64,000 nucleotides of DNA. It comes from Kryptolebias marmoratus (Eukaryota > Chordata > Actinopteri > Cyprinodontiformes > Rivulidae). The notes below the pieces were generated by a model. It had not been told where the DNA came from, searched no databases, and was given only the letters and a program-made list of their open reading frames with translations. Position numbers and translations under genes: made by a program. Shown here piece after piece: positions 41,531-54,214 of the stretch (position 1 is its first letter; the number at the start of each line of letters is the position of its first letter). The stretch spans positions 409,381 through 473,380 of the forward strand of contig NC_051453.1 in assembly GCF_001649575.2 (NCBI RefSeq). The letters run 5' to 3'.

Positions 41531-42779
41531 AAGTGTGAAGTTTTGAGCTTTTAAAACTGCAGCACACTCAACTCACATGCAAATCATTCTCCCTCCTCTC
41601 CCTCCTGATCAGTCATTAGGGTCTCCGTTAGCCTGGTCTGCATGGTTTTAAAATCTGGGAACTTTATGGTTTTAAGTTTGAATAAATAAAACAGCAAAAC
41701 TTTTGAAAAACTAAAACAGCTCTTCGGAGTTTCCTGGTCCTGGCTGATGGAAAATCTACAAACATACAAAAGCTCCCAGTTGCGATCGATGGCTGTTGTC
41801 ATTTCTCATTTTGACTCGGTCCTTTGTCTTTTTGATCCAAGCCAAAATACTTCAAAGTGTTTCTTCACACTGGAAAAAAAACAAAAGCCATATGGAGCAT
41901 ATATGACAGGATAGAACGGCGAGCTGAAATACAATAGAAGTCAGGAACAAAGAGGAATAATAGAGGAGCACTTTCCTGTGTTTGGCACTGGACAAGCAGA
42001 CGCAAAGTGGCCTGCACGTTCTGCATTTATTTTTTGTGCCCGGAGTGACGTTAGTGTAAATGTGGAAACAAGGAAAGAGTTCACGCGGTTTCAGTCAATT
42101 CATCACAGGTGGAATAAGAAGATATGTCAGGGTGTTATGGGAGTGGTGCGAGCTGCAGCTTGGAGGTCATCACCAGAAGTGATGATGTCTGTGAAATGAA
42201 ACACGAGCGATGTGAAGATTAACAGATTTGCACCGATGCACGGCCCACATGTGCAAGATGCGACTACATCTGTAGAGCAGCTGTGTACCAAGGCAGTTTG
42301 GGGATTAAATCTAGATGCATCAAGTCTTTATCCCAGTTAATTCAGATGTCAGCAGGTTTGTTTCGACACACAGGGACCCACTATAAAAACTGACAGAAAA
42401 GTTAAAGTGCAGTTAAGTTTGTTTACTAAGATCTGATTCTCTCTAATCGTTTAGCTCTTCTTCTGGCTGCACTTCCTGCTGTTTAGCTGTATTGTATTCT
42501 CATTAGCACCTGTTTAAACAGCAACAAACAGTCTGAAAATGTGCTTAACCCTCACTTGGCTCAAAGTTACCAGGGCTTCTCCACCTCCCGTCATCTCTTT
42601 CCCTCTTCTGAGGGTTAAAGCAATGTGAATAAACTAATACTCCAGGAAATAAAGGTTAACTTAGGTTTTATTCTTTATAATATAGAAAATACATTTACTC
42701 AGCTCACCACTAAGTTACTAAAATAATATCAAACACACCTGCTGCTGGCAGGTTTGTTTATTTTGCACTAAGCTTTATT

Positions 42780-43220
42780 TTGTGTGCATTATTTATTAAT
42801 TGTGACTCAGGTTTTATTAAAGCGTTTTGCAATTTCCAAACAAGACCTGTTTGTAAGTGGCCATTTTTTATTATTATTAGTCTCAATAACTGACGTAGGA
42901 CCGTTCCTTTGTTATGAAATCTCAATTTATAGAATCTAAACTGATATTGAATATTATTGCATAATGATTAACAGCTGAAACACATTGTATTGTGATTAAA
43001 AGTTGATTTGCATTGTATCATATTTAAAGGCTAAATCATTTAGTGATTAAAGGATGAATTGTATTACATCTTATCAGTTTTTGCTGCCCTTTCAACTATA
43101 TTGAGTCAAATTATTGGCAGTGTATTGGCTACAGCCCAGAGACAATAAACAAACAAGCCTTCAAGAGATAATCTGCCCCGATGATGAGCAGGCGTTCAAG
43201 TGATGTGAGCAGTAATAACA
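42780..43220. promoter_or_regulatory. Candidate conserved non-coding element, homeodomain/FOX-rich
   Basis: AT-rich but non-repetitive, with many TAAT, ATTTGCAT-like (43008-43014), TGATTAAAAG and ACAATAAACAAACAA (about 43142-43156) motifs. Such texture is common in developmental enhancers of gene deserts. Inference only. Confidence 0.3.
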
Positions 43221-44297
43221 AAAAAGAAAAAATCTTTCCATTAGTAAACACTGCGTCAGTAACAGGCCTCAGATGTTGGATTACCCAACACAAAAACCTG
43301 AATCTGCAAAGTAATGATGATTCAGGGACAGACCAGCAATAAGTATGAAAAAAAATCAGTTTTTAAAACCGTTTCTGTGTCAACATACAAATAAGGTAAA
43401 GACGTCGATTATGAGGCAAACGGAAGCAAATCTGATTTATAGCAGTGAGCAGATTTCTGATGCTGACTGAGAAACCGGCTGGTTTCTCACACCCCAACGC
43501 TCACATGCCCCAAAGAAAAGAACACCACATCAACTGATGTCGTGACAAATATTTTCCACTCCAGCATTTTTTCATTTTTACATATTTTGCATAATGAGAC
43601 AAGTCAGAACAGCTAAGGATCTGTGTGTCTCTCTAAACTAATCTTCTCTGACAAGGAAAAACCCGCCTTGTTTCACTGAACTGAGGAACAGGTTGCTCTT
43701 CATCAAGGCTTACCGCTCGGCTACGCAGGAAATGACCAATAAATACCCACGCTGATGATAACAGGTGTCTGGGATCTGTAGAAAGTTTAAATTGTGTATT
43801 TAAGACAACTTCAGGTTTTCATTTATCAATAAAGAAGCATTAAACACTTAATCAAACAAACTACTTTTTAACTTATTTATGATAAAGCAAATAAAATAGT
43901 AGTGAAATGTATTTTTTAAATAGTGAGTGGAAAGTAAATTTAGCACGGATGAGTTCATTTCTAAAGAATTTGAGCCCTACACGAAGTGCTCACTTTCAAA
44001 GAAATAGTTTGTCAGTCTGGAAGGATGACGACAGGTAAAGGTTTAAAGCAGTGAAGGAGTTTCTTTGTGATGACACAGGAAAAAGGTAGAAAAGATTTCT
44101 GGACGCCTGCTTGGCGTCACAGTCCTCCCCCTGCTCCTGCGTGCGCAGCAGGAAATGAAATCTGATGCTTCTGCATCAATTATTACTTTTCATAAGTGCA
44201 TCTCTGAGCCAAACGTTACAGATTAATGGCGTTTATTAGTTTGAGTTTACAGGCACAGAAATCACACACTCAGGGAAATTCAGCAGCAATTAAAGGC

Positions 44298-44550
44298 CTA
44301 GCATTCCTTGAAGGAGTGCATTTTACCCACTCAGTCTCTGACGACGCGTTGAGAATGACTCTCAGCTACAACCACGCTAAATGTTAGCTCAATATCTGTA
44401 AACCGACTGAGTTATAGCTATTTTTGTACGGGCTAATATTGATTATCTTGAATTGGCTCCAAAATGTAATCATCCAATGAATATAAACTGAGAGTGTCAT
44501 TAAAATCGGGGGATATTTTGCTCACAGACAAACACAGTTAAGGCAAAGGT
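44298..44550 (+). repeat. Family-P dispersed repeat (copy 4, near full length)
   Basis: Starts CTAGCATTCCTTGAAGGAGT and runs through GACTCTCAGCTACAACCACG, CTCAATATCTGTAAACCGAC and GGATATTTTGCTCACAGACA. Confidence 0.85.
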
Positions 44551-44569
44551 TTTAAAAGCAGATCAGTTA

Positions 44570-44660
44570 GAGCTCAGTATGTGTTGGGGATGACTCTCAG
44601 CTACTACCACATCGAATTTCAGCACATCATCTGTAAAACTGGCTGAGTTGTACCTTAAAG
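44570..44660 (+). repeat. Family-P dispersed repeat (copy 5, partial)
   Basis: GGGGATGACTCTCAGCTACT through ATCTGTAAAACTGGCTGAGT, directly behind copy 4 in the same orientation. Confidence 0.8.
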
Positions 44661-45329
44661 AGGTGATACAGACACGCAGGTTTGTGTAACTGAGTTTGGT
44701 TTACACAAACACACAGCGACGCACAACAGCCACGGGCCGCCCGGCACACATAAAGCCTTTCTAAATGTTTAACATCTCATCCAACCTGTTTGAGCTTGTA
44801 ATGAGGCGACAGTTGGATTGTTATCAGGGTGCCAAACAAAGGCAGGCTTGAGTCACGCTCGCACCTCGTCGAGCTGCCCATTAACCTGGAATCAGACCGC
44901 ACAGCTCGTCGGGAAAGTGCATCATCAGACATAAACTGTCTGCAAAACAGCTGCGTTTCCTTGTTCAGGGCATAAAACACCTTAGATACATGGCTATATA
45001 AATCACAAGTGAGCTGCTAGGATTTCATTTAAATCGGGAAAGCATAAATCTTTAATTGTCTCATTTTAAATAGTTTGTGTAGTTCACAGAAACACACCTT
45101 TAGCATGCGAGTACAGTGTTGTATACTGTACACAGAGCAGACCAGCTCCAACATGTTTGCTACTGTTTATGTGCTGGTGAACTGAAACTACTTTTGCTTT
45201 TGGTTGTTACCGATAAAAATGTAATCAACAAAAAGCTTCAGTGTCATTCTCAGAAGGGAAACAAACTAAAACAGAAACTTTTTTTTTGGTGTCAGTTTGG
45301 AAGGAGACACCTTCAGAAAGACTGAGACT

Positions 45330-45850
45330 TATTAGCATTTTCTGCAAAAATGCTGAATGACTGCTGATGTTTGCTGAAAGTGAGTTGTTAAAGCTAAAAG
45401 AAGCACAACACTACACAAATGCTTAAAAAATAAACCCAAGTAGCAAATTGCAAGCTAAAAGTGGCAAAACTCTTTCTAAAAAGTAAAAGTAACAAAATGG
45501 TGGCTATTAGCTAAATGCACCAAAAGGCTTGATAAGAGCTAAATGTTGCCAAAGACTTGCTAAATGTAGAAAACCACCATCTAAAAACCGCAAAACACTA
45601 CAGATACACATTACACAGATAAGTAATAAAAAATTTTTAAAAAAAGTACAGCTAAAAGCTAAACGTAGCAAAAGGTAAAGTAAGATTCTTAAAAATGATT
45701 TGGTACTTAATGTTAAAGGTTCAAAATATTAACTAAAAGCACCAAAAGGCTAGCTAAATGCTAAAACTAGCAAAATACTAGCTAAAAGTAGCAAAACACA
45801 AGTGAAATGTAGCAGAATAGTAGCTAAAAGCCAAAAGCAGATTTGATTTA
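45330..45850 (+). repeat. AGCTAAAAGTAGCAAAA degenerate tandem array with unique head
   Basis: The head ATTTTCTGCAAAAATGCTGA, then ATGACTGCTGATGTTTGCTG, is followed by about 20 degenerate units of roughly 17-22 bp (GCTAAAAGTAGCAAAA and variants). Longest of at least five copies in the window. Confidence 0.75.
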
Positions 45851-45884
45851 GTGTAAAGATGAAAAACATTAGAAACTGCTGATA

Positions 45885-46605
45885 TTAAAGGTACGCACTG
45901 CAAACAATGAAAATGGTTATCCTGAACTCCGTCCTAAAACGCTGACATTCAACTCTGAAATGTGGGTCTGCACTCAACGTAAACAAAGGCTGAATCCACC
46001 AAAACCCTCATGGAAGCTTGAGTCACGGGACTGACCTACATCAGGCTGGCCGCGGTTTGTGTGCAGAATCGAGGAAAAGACGTTTAGCTGGAAATATAAA
46101 AGAGAAGATCGAGGAAAACAGCCGTCAAGAATAAACATGGAGGCTCAAGTTGGGCGGCGGAGCGCCATAAAGACAGAACTTTCAAACACATGCAACTTTA
46201 GAGAAACTTCTTCAAAACTAGTAAGCTTAAAGTTTTTATGTTTTTTACACACTAGTCTAACGCTCAAAGCGTTCATAACTTGCATCAGAATTTATTTCCA
46301 CTCCTGATTCCTTTATAAGTCTGTTTAGCAACTTATCTGCATACTTTACTCAACAAATCTGAGCGTAAATACGGACCGATACGTCAAAATCACCAAACGG
46401 CTCTTCCATGGATGACCTACTTTCAGTCACTTCGGCTGCTTCCGTAGGTAAACAAACTCACATTTCAGCCGTTCACAAATGTTGTTTACAAGTTAAAGAC
46501 ACGTTAACCATCGATGTGAGACAATCATTGTGCTGATTTCGTTTTTACTTTATAAAGTAGAGTTATATTTGATCGGTTTCATGACTTTTCCGTGAGCACC
46601 TTTAA
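45885..46605. mobile_element. 721-bp TTAA-flanked element with short inverted ends
   Basis: Left end TTAAAGGTACGCAC and right end GTGAGCACCTTTAA are inverted repeats (12 of 14 match), and both carry TTAA as in piggyBac-type insertions. A diverged inverted copy lies at about 58430-58880. No transposase. The 82-codon ORF at 46059-46307 shows no domain. Superfamily is inference. Confidence 0.5.
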
Positions 46606-49107
46606 AGCCAGTAATTAAATCTCTCGTCCTCTAACGTAAACCTGTCGGGTTTCTCTGCCGTCCTCAGCAGCAGCATGCTGTTGTGTGGTCCTCCAGTCCT
46701 CCAGTCCTCTGCCATTAGTTTGTTTACAGAAGTTGAAGCTGTGAGCTGCTGCGAGCCCGAGGCCAGCATTCCAACACAGTGGCTCATACGAGCATGCACA
46801 GGCACACACTCTGCAACACTGTTGTCTCCTAATACAATATATGCAAACCAGCAACCCTCATGCCAAAACACCACCTCCACGTCAGCTTGGCCTCTGGAAT
46901 AATCCGTCTCTCTCCACGGACTGCGCACAGTTCCTCTTTGGCTGCTTTTTTTTCTCCTTTTGACTTTTCACTTTGAATATGATCCACCTAATCAAACCCA
47001 ATCAAACCACTAAAACCCATAACAACCCAGCTCCAAGTCGTGGTGTGAAATGTTGAACTGAGCCGTTGCACATGCATTTGAATGTACAGGTGAGATGTCT
47101 CCGGCTGATATAGTGCCGGTCTGACACCAATAGTGTGCTTGTGTGCATCGTATACAAATGAGCAATCATCATCTCACATATAAACCCTGGAACAGGTCGA
47201 CTCCCAGAGGTAATGAGATTTACAGGTGATGAAGGAGATGACACACAGACGGAATTACTGATGAGGTGGGAAGCTGTTCCAGTCAGACGAAAACAGACAA
47301 ATATGCAGAAATCACAGTGAGAATATACTCCTAAAAACAGATGAACCTTATCCGAAGAGCCTTGTCTGACACATGTACCTGCCTTTAAAGTGACAAGACA
47401 GGAATGTAAATTGCTTTGGAGCCCCTGTACGAACAAAGGTGCACAGAAACTACAGTAATTAGGCCGAGTCAAAGGTTTTTGTTGTTTTGTTGAAAGAATG
47501 CAGCTGTATTGAAAACAGGCTGTTTTGAACGTCCTTTCGTCTCCCAGGCTTTGTTTGAAGATTTAAGAGGGCGAACTTCGGCGCTACGTATCGGTCCAGG
47601 CGTAACTTCTGTTTGTTTCAGTGCTAACACACCTGAGTTGGTAATGGACATGCTATATCTTGTTTAAACAGTTCTGATTGCTGATAGGAGGCCTGTTCAC
47701 ACCCAGAAACCAGCTCCAAACCTCATCTCACATTGGCTTTTCAAATCGTGGTCACATGTAAACTTTATTTTTATCTTGTCGTTAAATATTAGACTGAACT
47801 TGAACAATCTGACACTTGGTCGTACATGTAATAAAACCAAATCAAGAATTAAAAGCTCAGCATTCATTTCATGCCAAAGTTTAAGACTAAAAGGATTTTA
47901 TCTTGAAATTAACTGTGTGATCTGTTAGCTCTAATTTTTGTTATGAAACCTGTGTTGGCTTACAGAATTAATAACTAATTAATAACACCACTCAACAGAA
48001 CCTCCTTTGTTAGGATGAAATAAACCAGATAAGCTAAAAGCACCCTGGATGAGTTGGACCTGCGTCGTGGTGCCGGTCGCAGGTCTTACGGATAATCTGA
48101 CAAATCGGTTGATTTTCTGATTTCACTCTGAAACGGGTGAAGCACATTTATGTAAGTCAATATATTTGACATGCTCCAGTCTCGATGCGTTCGTTTTTTA
48201 TGGTGTGAGGATAATTTATGTAACCTCAGCACAATGGGACATGAAACAGACACCCCAGAAGTCAGTCGCAGGCTGGCTTGTGTAACTGTCATGTTCTCAG
48301 GAGGAGCTTTTGTTTGAAACGTCTCCTGAGAACGTCTGTATCCAACTGCCACATGTCCTGAGGCCTCCTCCGGTGGGAAAAAAACCTTTTCTATTTTTGC
48401 CACATTCCCTGCAAACCAACAGGCATTATGTTACCGAAAAATAAGCTGTCTCCGAGTGTAAATGATCCCGTAATGTCCAGTGGTGATGATAGTAACTTTG
48501 GGTTTGTTAACCTCTGATTGAAGCACAATCTGTTGAAATGTTGGATAATCCTGAACTTTTTTTAATCTGAACGTTAAACAGAAACAGCAGGATTTTCTGC
48601 ACTTTTTAACATCCCTAAACTGTTCTGTTCTGTCTTTTTGAGAAAGCAGCTTTGTTTCTTCTCCTGAGACACAAATACCACAAATCAGACCCTTCTTGCC
48701 CGGACAGTTATTTACGTTAATCTGCGCAGGTTTTTGTTGTTCGTTTTTTTAAACTTGTGCATAATAGTTGAGTTAAATGTGGGCAACCTGCACCAACAGA
48801 GAGAGGCTGTTTGGTTGCAGACATAAATGTCACTTTGTGAGGGTTTTATGAATAAGAGAGAAGCACAAAATCCTAAACATGAGCATTCTGTTAATAAATC
48901 TGAGCCTCAGTTTTACTGAAAGTAAACATTTATTATCTGGACCTTTTCCTGTTTTTTCTCTCTGCGTCCACCTGAACACAGAATGATCCCATGAGAACAA
49001 ACTTTTACATTTTACGACTATTTCACACAACGTTTTGTCAAACTGTTGTTCAGTTTTCATAAAACTGCAAGGTGAAGGATAACTGTTTACGTCTGTGTGC
49101 GTGTGTC

Positions 49108-49190
49108 TGTCTGTTAGCAAAATATTTCATGAGCTACTGGATTCAGCTAAGATTTGGTTTGGTAGTAGCTGAGAGTCATCCCAAAAGAAT
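49108..49190 (-). repeat. Family-P dispersed repeat (copy 6, partial, reverse)
   Basis: CTGTTAGCAAAATATTTCAT and GGTAGTAGCTGAGAGTCATC are the reverse complements of family blocks. Confidence 0.75.
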
Positions 49191-50087
49191 CATCTGAGTG
49201 CTAAGTGCTAGGTCGCACATTAACCAAAACCGCCTGAGCTCCGTCATTTCCTGACATAAGTTTGAAACTCTGGCCAATGATGCACATTTTTCCATAGATT
49301 TGTCGAGTTTTTCATTTTTAAAACGTAGAGAAAATTTGAAATATATCTGGGATCATAAAAATCTCAACAAAATCAAGAACATGAGCTGAGAAGCACCTCC
49401 AAGAAATGAACTTTCCACCGACTCTCCTGCAGTCGTTGCCATCAGATGGAGGCTGAGAGACTTACAGAGTAAGGTGTGTGTGTGTGTCTGTGTGTCACAG
49501 TGTACCCACGCAGGATGGCGTGACTGGCACAACCTGCCTCTAAAGGAGGTGTCGAAAGCCTCTGTGCTGGTTTTTACCCCAACCCTGCCCTCCAGCTCCC
49601 TGCGAGTCTTTGTTTCCTCCCAGGTTCACTTTTCACTCCTCCGTAAGGAACAAAGGTGGAGGAAGCAGCACGCTGGGACCACGTTACACGTGTTCTCCTC
49701 AGAGAAAGGTACAACAAACCGTTTTCCTACTTTCCTTCATCCTCAGCTCGTGTTCCAAAAGGATTTAGACACACAGCTCATCAAGTAGCACTAATAAAAT
49801 AAGATAAAATTAAATCCAAGAGCTGTCATTCATTGAACATCTGAAACATTTTATTTTTCAAAGAAGATCTTTATTTCCACTTTTGGCCTCATAATTTAAA
49901 TAAAACCTGAGGAAGAAAACAACTATTTTTACAGCTGTGTTAAAGTAAAAGATCTACAATATAATAGAACCAAACATCTAAAGGGTTAGTGGATAATCAA
50001 GTTTTATTGTATCTAAAACTCTAGAAAGGCAGAAAATATAAATAAATCTTCGCACGTGAATCAACATGAATAGATAATTGTGAGAAA

Positions 50088-50098
50088 GCTGAGTCAGC
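50088..50098. promoter_or_regulatory. Near-perfect MARE (GCTGAGTCAGC)
   Basis: 11-bp palindrome matching the T-MARE core; only the outermost bases differ from the sites at 2207 and 2236. A single site, so chance is possible. Confidence 0.35.
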
Positions 50099-50279
50099 GT
50101 TTTTTAGCCACTCGTTCATCTCAACTAGGAATAAAGCTTTATGACTTTTAATATCTGTAACTTTATCACTTTTGAAATATTTAACTTTATTTACAAATAT
50201 TTTCCTAAAGAGATCCAGTGAGATCGTTTCAGTTCTCTAAAATCTACTTCAGGATATTTGCTCTATTTATCTTCCTTTA

Positions 50280-50520
50280 ATGTTCCTTTAATGTTCCTTT
50301 AGCATTTAGCTATTGCTTTGTTGATTTAAGCTTTTAGCTATGATTTTGCTGGTTTTAACATTTGGCTACTGTTTTGCTGATTTCAGCTCTAGTTTTATTG
50401 GTTTTAAATTTTACGAAGGGTTTTGCAGATTTTAGCTGTTTGCTGCCTTTAGCTTCAGTTCTGCTTTAGCTCCTGTTCTTCTGCCTTTAGCTTCAGTTCT
50501 GCTTGTTTTAACGTCAATAA
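50280..50520 (-). repeat. AGCTAAAAG-family repeat, reverse copy
   Basis: Repeated TTTTAGCT and TTTAGCTTCAGTTCTGCTT units, plus a short direct repeat of TTAATGTTCC at the start. Confidence 0.55.
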
Positions 50521-51669
50521 TTTATTCTAAATAACATTCAGTAAAGTCATTCACTCTTTCTCTTAATCTTTTCTTTGTGTCTCACTCAGCATATTTTAAT
50601 AAACCAGAAGAAATTAAGTAATAATTATTCCACATTTTAAAATAACTCTGTTGTTTCCCTGAAATCAAACCAACTTATTTAAAATAAACTAAATGTATTT
50701 AAAAGGTCTCAGGTGTTCAAATCTGTGGCTGTAAAAGGTTTTAAGTGATTTTGGTGATTTTTCCAGGAATTTCTGATTTATAATTTGCATCATTTTGTTT
50801 TTTGTTCCATTGCTTTAAGTTCATGATTGAAGTTGTTGTTTTCTGATTTCTTTAGATTAATTTTGATTTCTATTTTTCAGATCACAGTGAGGTATTTGGT
50901 TGCTTCTTGACTGATTGGATTTATCGATGTCTTCCTGCCATGTTTTAAATTTTATTTTTGTTCGATTGTTTGTTTTCGTTCATTTTTTCCTCAAGTTTCT
51001 GGTTGTCCTGCTTCCTAAAACCTGGATTTGAGTTCTTTGCTTCCATAAATGGTGAAAACAATTTGAAACAAAATAATTAGAAATAAGCTGCTGATGGATG
51101 ACTTTCTGTTACATTTTACCTGTTTTGACCTAATTTAATAAAATCTTTGAACAGGTTTTGCTGTTTGGATATATTCAAGTTCCTGCTGAGGGAAAAAGAA
51201 AAGAGAAAACGGCTTTTTTGACAGTTTGATGAGCAAAATGTTTGGTCTTTTTCTGTATTTTCCTGCTACAAAGTAATTTTTTATTTAAATAAAAGTAAAA
51301 GTTGAATGTTTTCTTCTAACTAGTGCCACACGTCAGCACAAAATGATTATTTTTTAGATTTACAACCTTTCATTGCTGAGGGATCTTGCTCCTCTCTTTG
51401 CCCTCTCGACCTCCAGCCCGAGGCTGAAGACTGAACCTGCTGAACCACAAAGTTCTCCAAACGTCAGGAACAACAAGTTTTCTCTGCCTCTGTCAGTCGG
51501 AGCTCAGACACACCTGATATCTCTGCAGAGCGTGCAGGACATGGGAGCTGCAGAGTTTCCCTCTTGGGTCGATCGGTCACGGAGGTGGAGGAGGAGGAGA
51601 AAAACACGACATGAAGCTCAACTTAAGCTCCAACTGACTGATGGAGAGCACGGCCGAACAAAAGCTGGA

Positions 51670-51925
51670 GGAAACACCCAGAGCTACTACCATGTCAAAC
51701 TTCAGCTCAATATCTGTAAAACTGACTGAGTTAGCGTCTTTTTTGTGTTGTCTACATTTGATTAGCTGCAGCAGCCATCTTGAAGCGGGTTGACTCCAAA
51801 AGTTAATCAGTTGTAGACGTAAAAACACTGATTATTTCCTGAAAGTTTCAATAAAAATCATCCAGTTGTTCGTGAGATATTTTGCCAACAGACAGACCTT
51901 CACCTTTCAGGAGTGGCTGACAGAA
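51670..51925 (+). repeat. Family-P dispersed repeat (copy 7)
   Basis: AGCTACTACCATGTCAAACT through CAGCCATCTTGAAGCGGGTT, ending CAGACCTTCACCTTTCAGGA. It shows the distal half of the family well. Confidence 0.85.
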
Positions 51926-51929
51926 AGCA

Positions 51930-52160
51930 CCTGAACAGCTAAGAGATTAGCCGAGGAGCAGCGTGGCCCTCGCCTCATTGTGAGGCGTAATAATGCCGTG
52001 TGGCGTCGCCTGGCGCCTGATTGTGCTCCATTCAAGGCAGTGAGGTCCTCGCTGCAGATTACAGCAACCCTTGCAGCTAATCCCTGGAATGTTCAGAGCC
52101 GAAGACCCGGGTTTGGATTAAGGCTGGGAGTTATCAACATGCACACGCACACAGAGAGTC
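51930..52160. promoter_or_regulatory. Candidate conserved non-coding element
   Basis: Complex block right behind a family-P copy. It contains the inverted pair CCTCATTGTGAGG (51974-51986) and GGATTAA and TAATCCC-type (OTX/PITX-like) motifs. Regulatory role is inference. Confidence 0.27.
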
Positions 52161-52744
52161 ATTAACATAGAGAGCGGCTGGAGCGGCTGCTCTTTGTGCA
52201 GCAGAAGATGGAGCGGCGCTTCTGCAGAAACAAAAGTTCCTGAGACAAACTCCAAACCTCGAACAGCCGACAGAGAAATATTAAAATGACAAAAGATGGA
52301 AACTTTGTTTTCTCTTGTTGCCATTCTTCCTGTTTCCAGGATCATCTAACTTTCATCTTTTTCTGTTAAAATACGAACACTTCTGTTCTAACAACAACAA
52401 TATATTTAAGGCTTCCTGTTGATGTTGTTTTGTGTGTTTATGATTCAAATCTCATGTTTTACAGTTGATTAAATCCTGATTTATCTCCTCCATTTTTCAC
52501 CATGTGTCAGAAGGACACTAATATGTAAGCTCTCCAGGTTCAGTGTTTACTGTGTGAATGTTGACTCGCTTGTTTCCTGTTTAGAGTTTCTTCTCTGTGT
52601 GTTTTGCTGTCACTTCCACACACTTTGGGTCATTTTAACCATTCAGACATGAAACTGTTAAGATCCATCAGGAATACTGTGCTGCAATAAAAATCTAAAA
52701 TAAATTTCTTCAGAGACATTGTTCTCTTTAAAATCTGCCTCACA

Positions 52745-52850
52745 GTTTCTGTCTTCTTATTCTCCTTTTAGCTTTTAGATACAGTCGAGCTCATTTTAGC
52801 TTCTGTTCTGCTTCTTTTAGCTGCTGTTTTCTTAACTTTAGAAGTTTACA
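52745..52850 (-). repeat. AGCTAAAAG-family repeat, reverse copy
   Basis: CCTTTTAGCTTTTAGATAC and CTTTTAGCTGCTGTTTTCTT units. Confidence 0.5.
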
Positions 52851-53624
52851 TTCACAAAGAAATATACCAAGACCTGAAAATGAGGGGTTAAACTTTTACC
52901 TTCATGAGAAGCAGTCTGTGTGGAACAAACTGTTACAATCTTTAAAAGTTACAAGTTTTAAAATATTTAAAGTAAAGCTTGCTTGCTTGCTTTAAGAGCA
53001 ACCAAAGTTTTCTTTCCGTGCGTGAATGAAACAGTCGTCTTTTATAACACGTTTCCTTCTGACCTCACATTTCTGTTAATCCCTTCAAAATGCTGAATGT
53101 TTGGAACAGGCAGCATCACCCCAACACATGCAGAGTGTTTGCAATCAGTCAGTGTGTGTGTGTGTGTGCTGAGATCTGTGACTCACACATGGTGGCTGCA
53201 GCTGGATGACAACAAGGTGTTTTCTTCTGCTAAGGCCGTCATAATCACCCTGTGACCTGGTGTTGTGAAAAGCTGGGAGCGTCCCGCTGCATTAATCCAG
53301 CTCAGTGTTAGTCATCGGCCTGACCAGAGACACTAATGGCTTTCAGCTGCATCACAACACCACCTCAGCTGGGGGCTGAAGCATCAGCTTGGCCTCAGCT
53401 TTCAGTTTTCACCCAGCACAGAAATATGGGCGTTTCAGATATTTGTGTCCAGCAGGAGTCAGGTTTGATGGTCTGTGCCAGTGTTCTTTTCTGGCTTTAG
53501 GTAAAGATTAGCAGCAGGGCTTAAGTTTTAAGGGAGTGTTTTAAAAATCTAAATCTTTACTTTAAAAGTTGAGAAGTTACCTGCAATTAAGCAGCCATGT
53601 TGTGATGAACCCCGGCCCAGATCC

Positions 53625-53705
53625 AGTCCTCTTACTAACCTGCTGCCAATGAACCTAATTAGTTGCAAAATGTTCTTCAGATCATTGCATTTTGTTTTTG
53701 TGCAC
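53625..53705 (+). repeat. Dispersed repeat (CCTAATTAGTTGCAAAATGTTC type)
   Basis: The ACCTAATTAGTTGCAAAATG block is one I recall from many fish repeats. Class uncertain; boundaries approximate. Confidence 0.45.
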
Positions 53706-54214
53706 ATTATTTACATGAAAGCTGTATTCCATGAGTCAGAAGCTGCAGCCTTGGTAAAAACATGGCTGTTATCCTGTATTTGAGGCGTTTTAAGAGATTA
53801 ATACAAACTGCACTCTAGGTGTTTTTACAGTATTTGTCTGAGATAACACCTGGATTGGATGAGTTGTTGCTCATGCCAGGAATGAATTTTGTAACCTTGA
53901 TTTGTTGCTCAGGTTGCTCTGTTTACATTTTTGTGAGCTTGCACAGCAGCTTAAATTTCTTAAGCTGTGCACGGCCAGCTCACACTTGAAGCATCTCAGT
54001 GTTGCAACGATTGAAGATCCAAGTTGTTTTGCATGACATGCTCACCGCTCTGACAGATTGCAATAATTCATTTTCAAGTTTGATTTATTTTATAAATACC
54101 ATCAACTATTAATTTATCTCAAAACCTTTTTCTGATCATTACCTGAGTGATAAATATGAGTGCGCAATTCACAGATATATGTGACAAAATCTAAGAGTGT
54201 GACAGCAGATAATC

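Larger units (their letters stand above)
39281..45884. other. Intergenic region, part 2
   Basis: No gene recognised. It contains (TG)12 at 39542-39565, a TG-rich tract near 40015-40038, a G-rich run at 40416-40434, a dispersed repeat at 41455-41530, two family-P copies (44298-44660) and the AGCTAAAAG array (45330-45850). Complex blocks at 41940-42290, 42780-43220 and 44740-44990 may be regulatory. Confidence 0.6.
46606..54214. other. Intergenic region, part 3
   Basis: No gene recognised. It contains family-P copies (49108-49190, 51670-51925), AGCTAAAAG-family reverse copies (50280-50520, 52745-52850), a near-perfect MARE at 50088-50098, TG-rich tracts near 49474 and 53150-53168, and a dispersed repeat near 53625-53705. 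Complex blocks at 47000-47240, 47370-47650, 51930-52160 and 53170-53400 may be regulatory. A 118-codon ORF at 51373-51729 has no protein-like features. Confidence 0.6.

Noticed and set aside
46059..46307. 82-codon ORF in the TTAA-flanked element
   Set aside because: The frame is not kept in the inverted copy at 58430-58880 and no transposase motif is present.
51373..51729. 118-codon ORF
   Set aside because: No recognisable domain, and its end runs into a family-P repeat.
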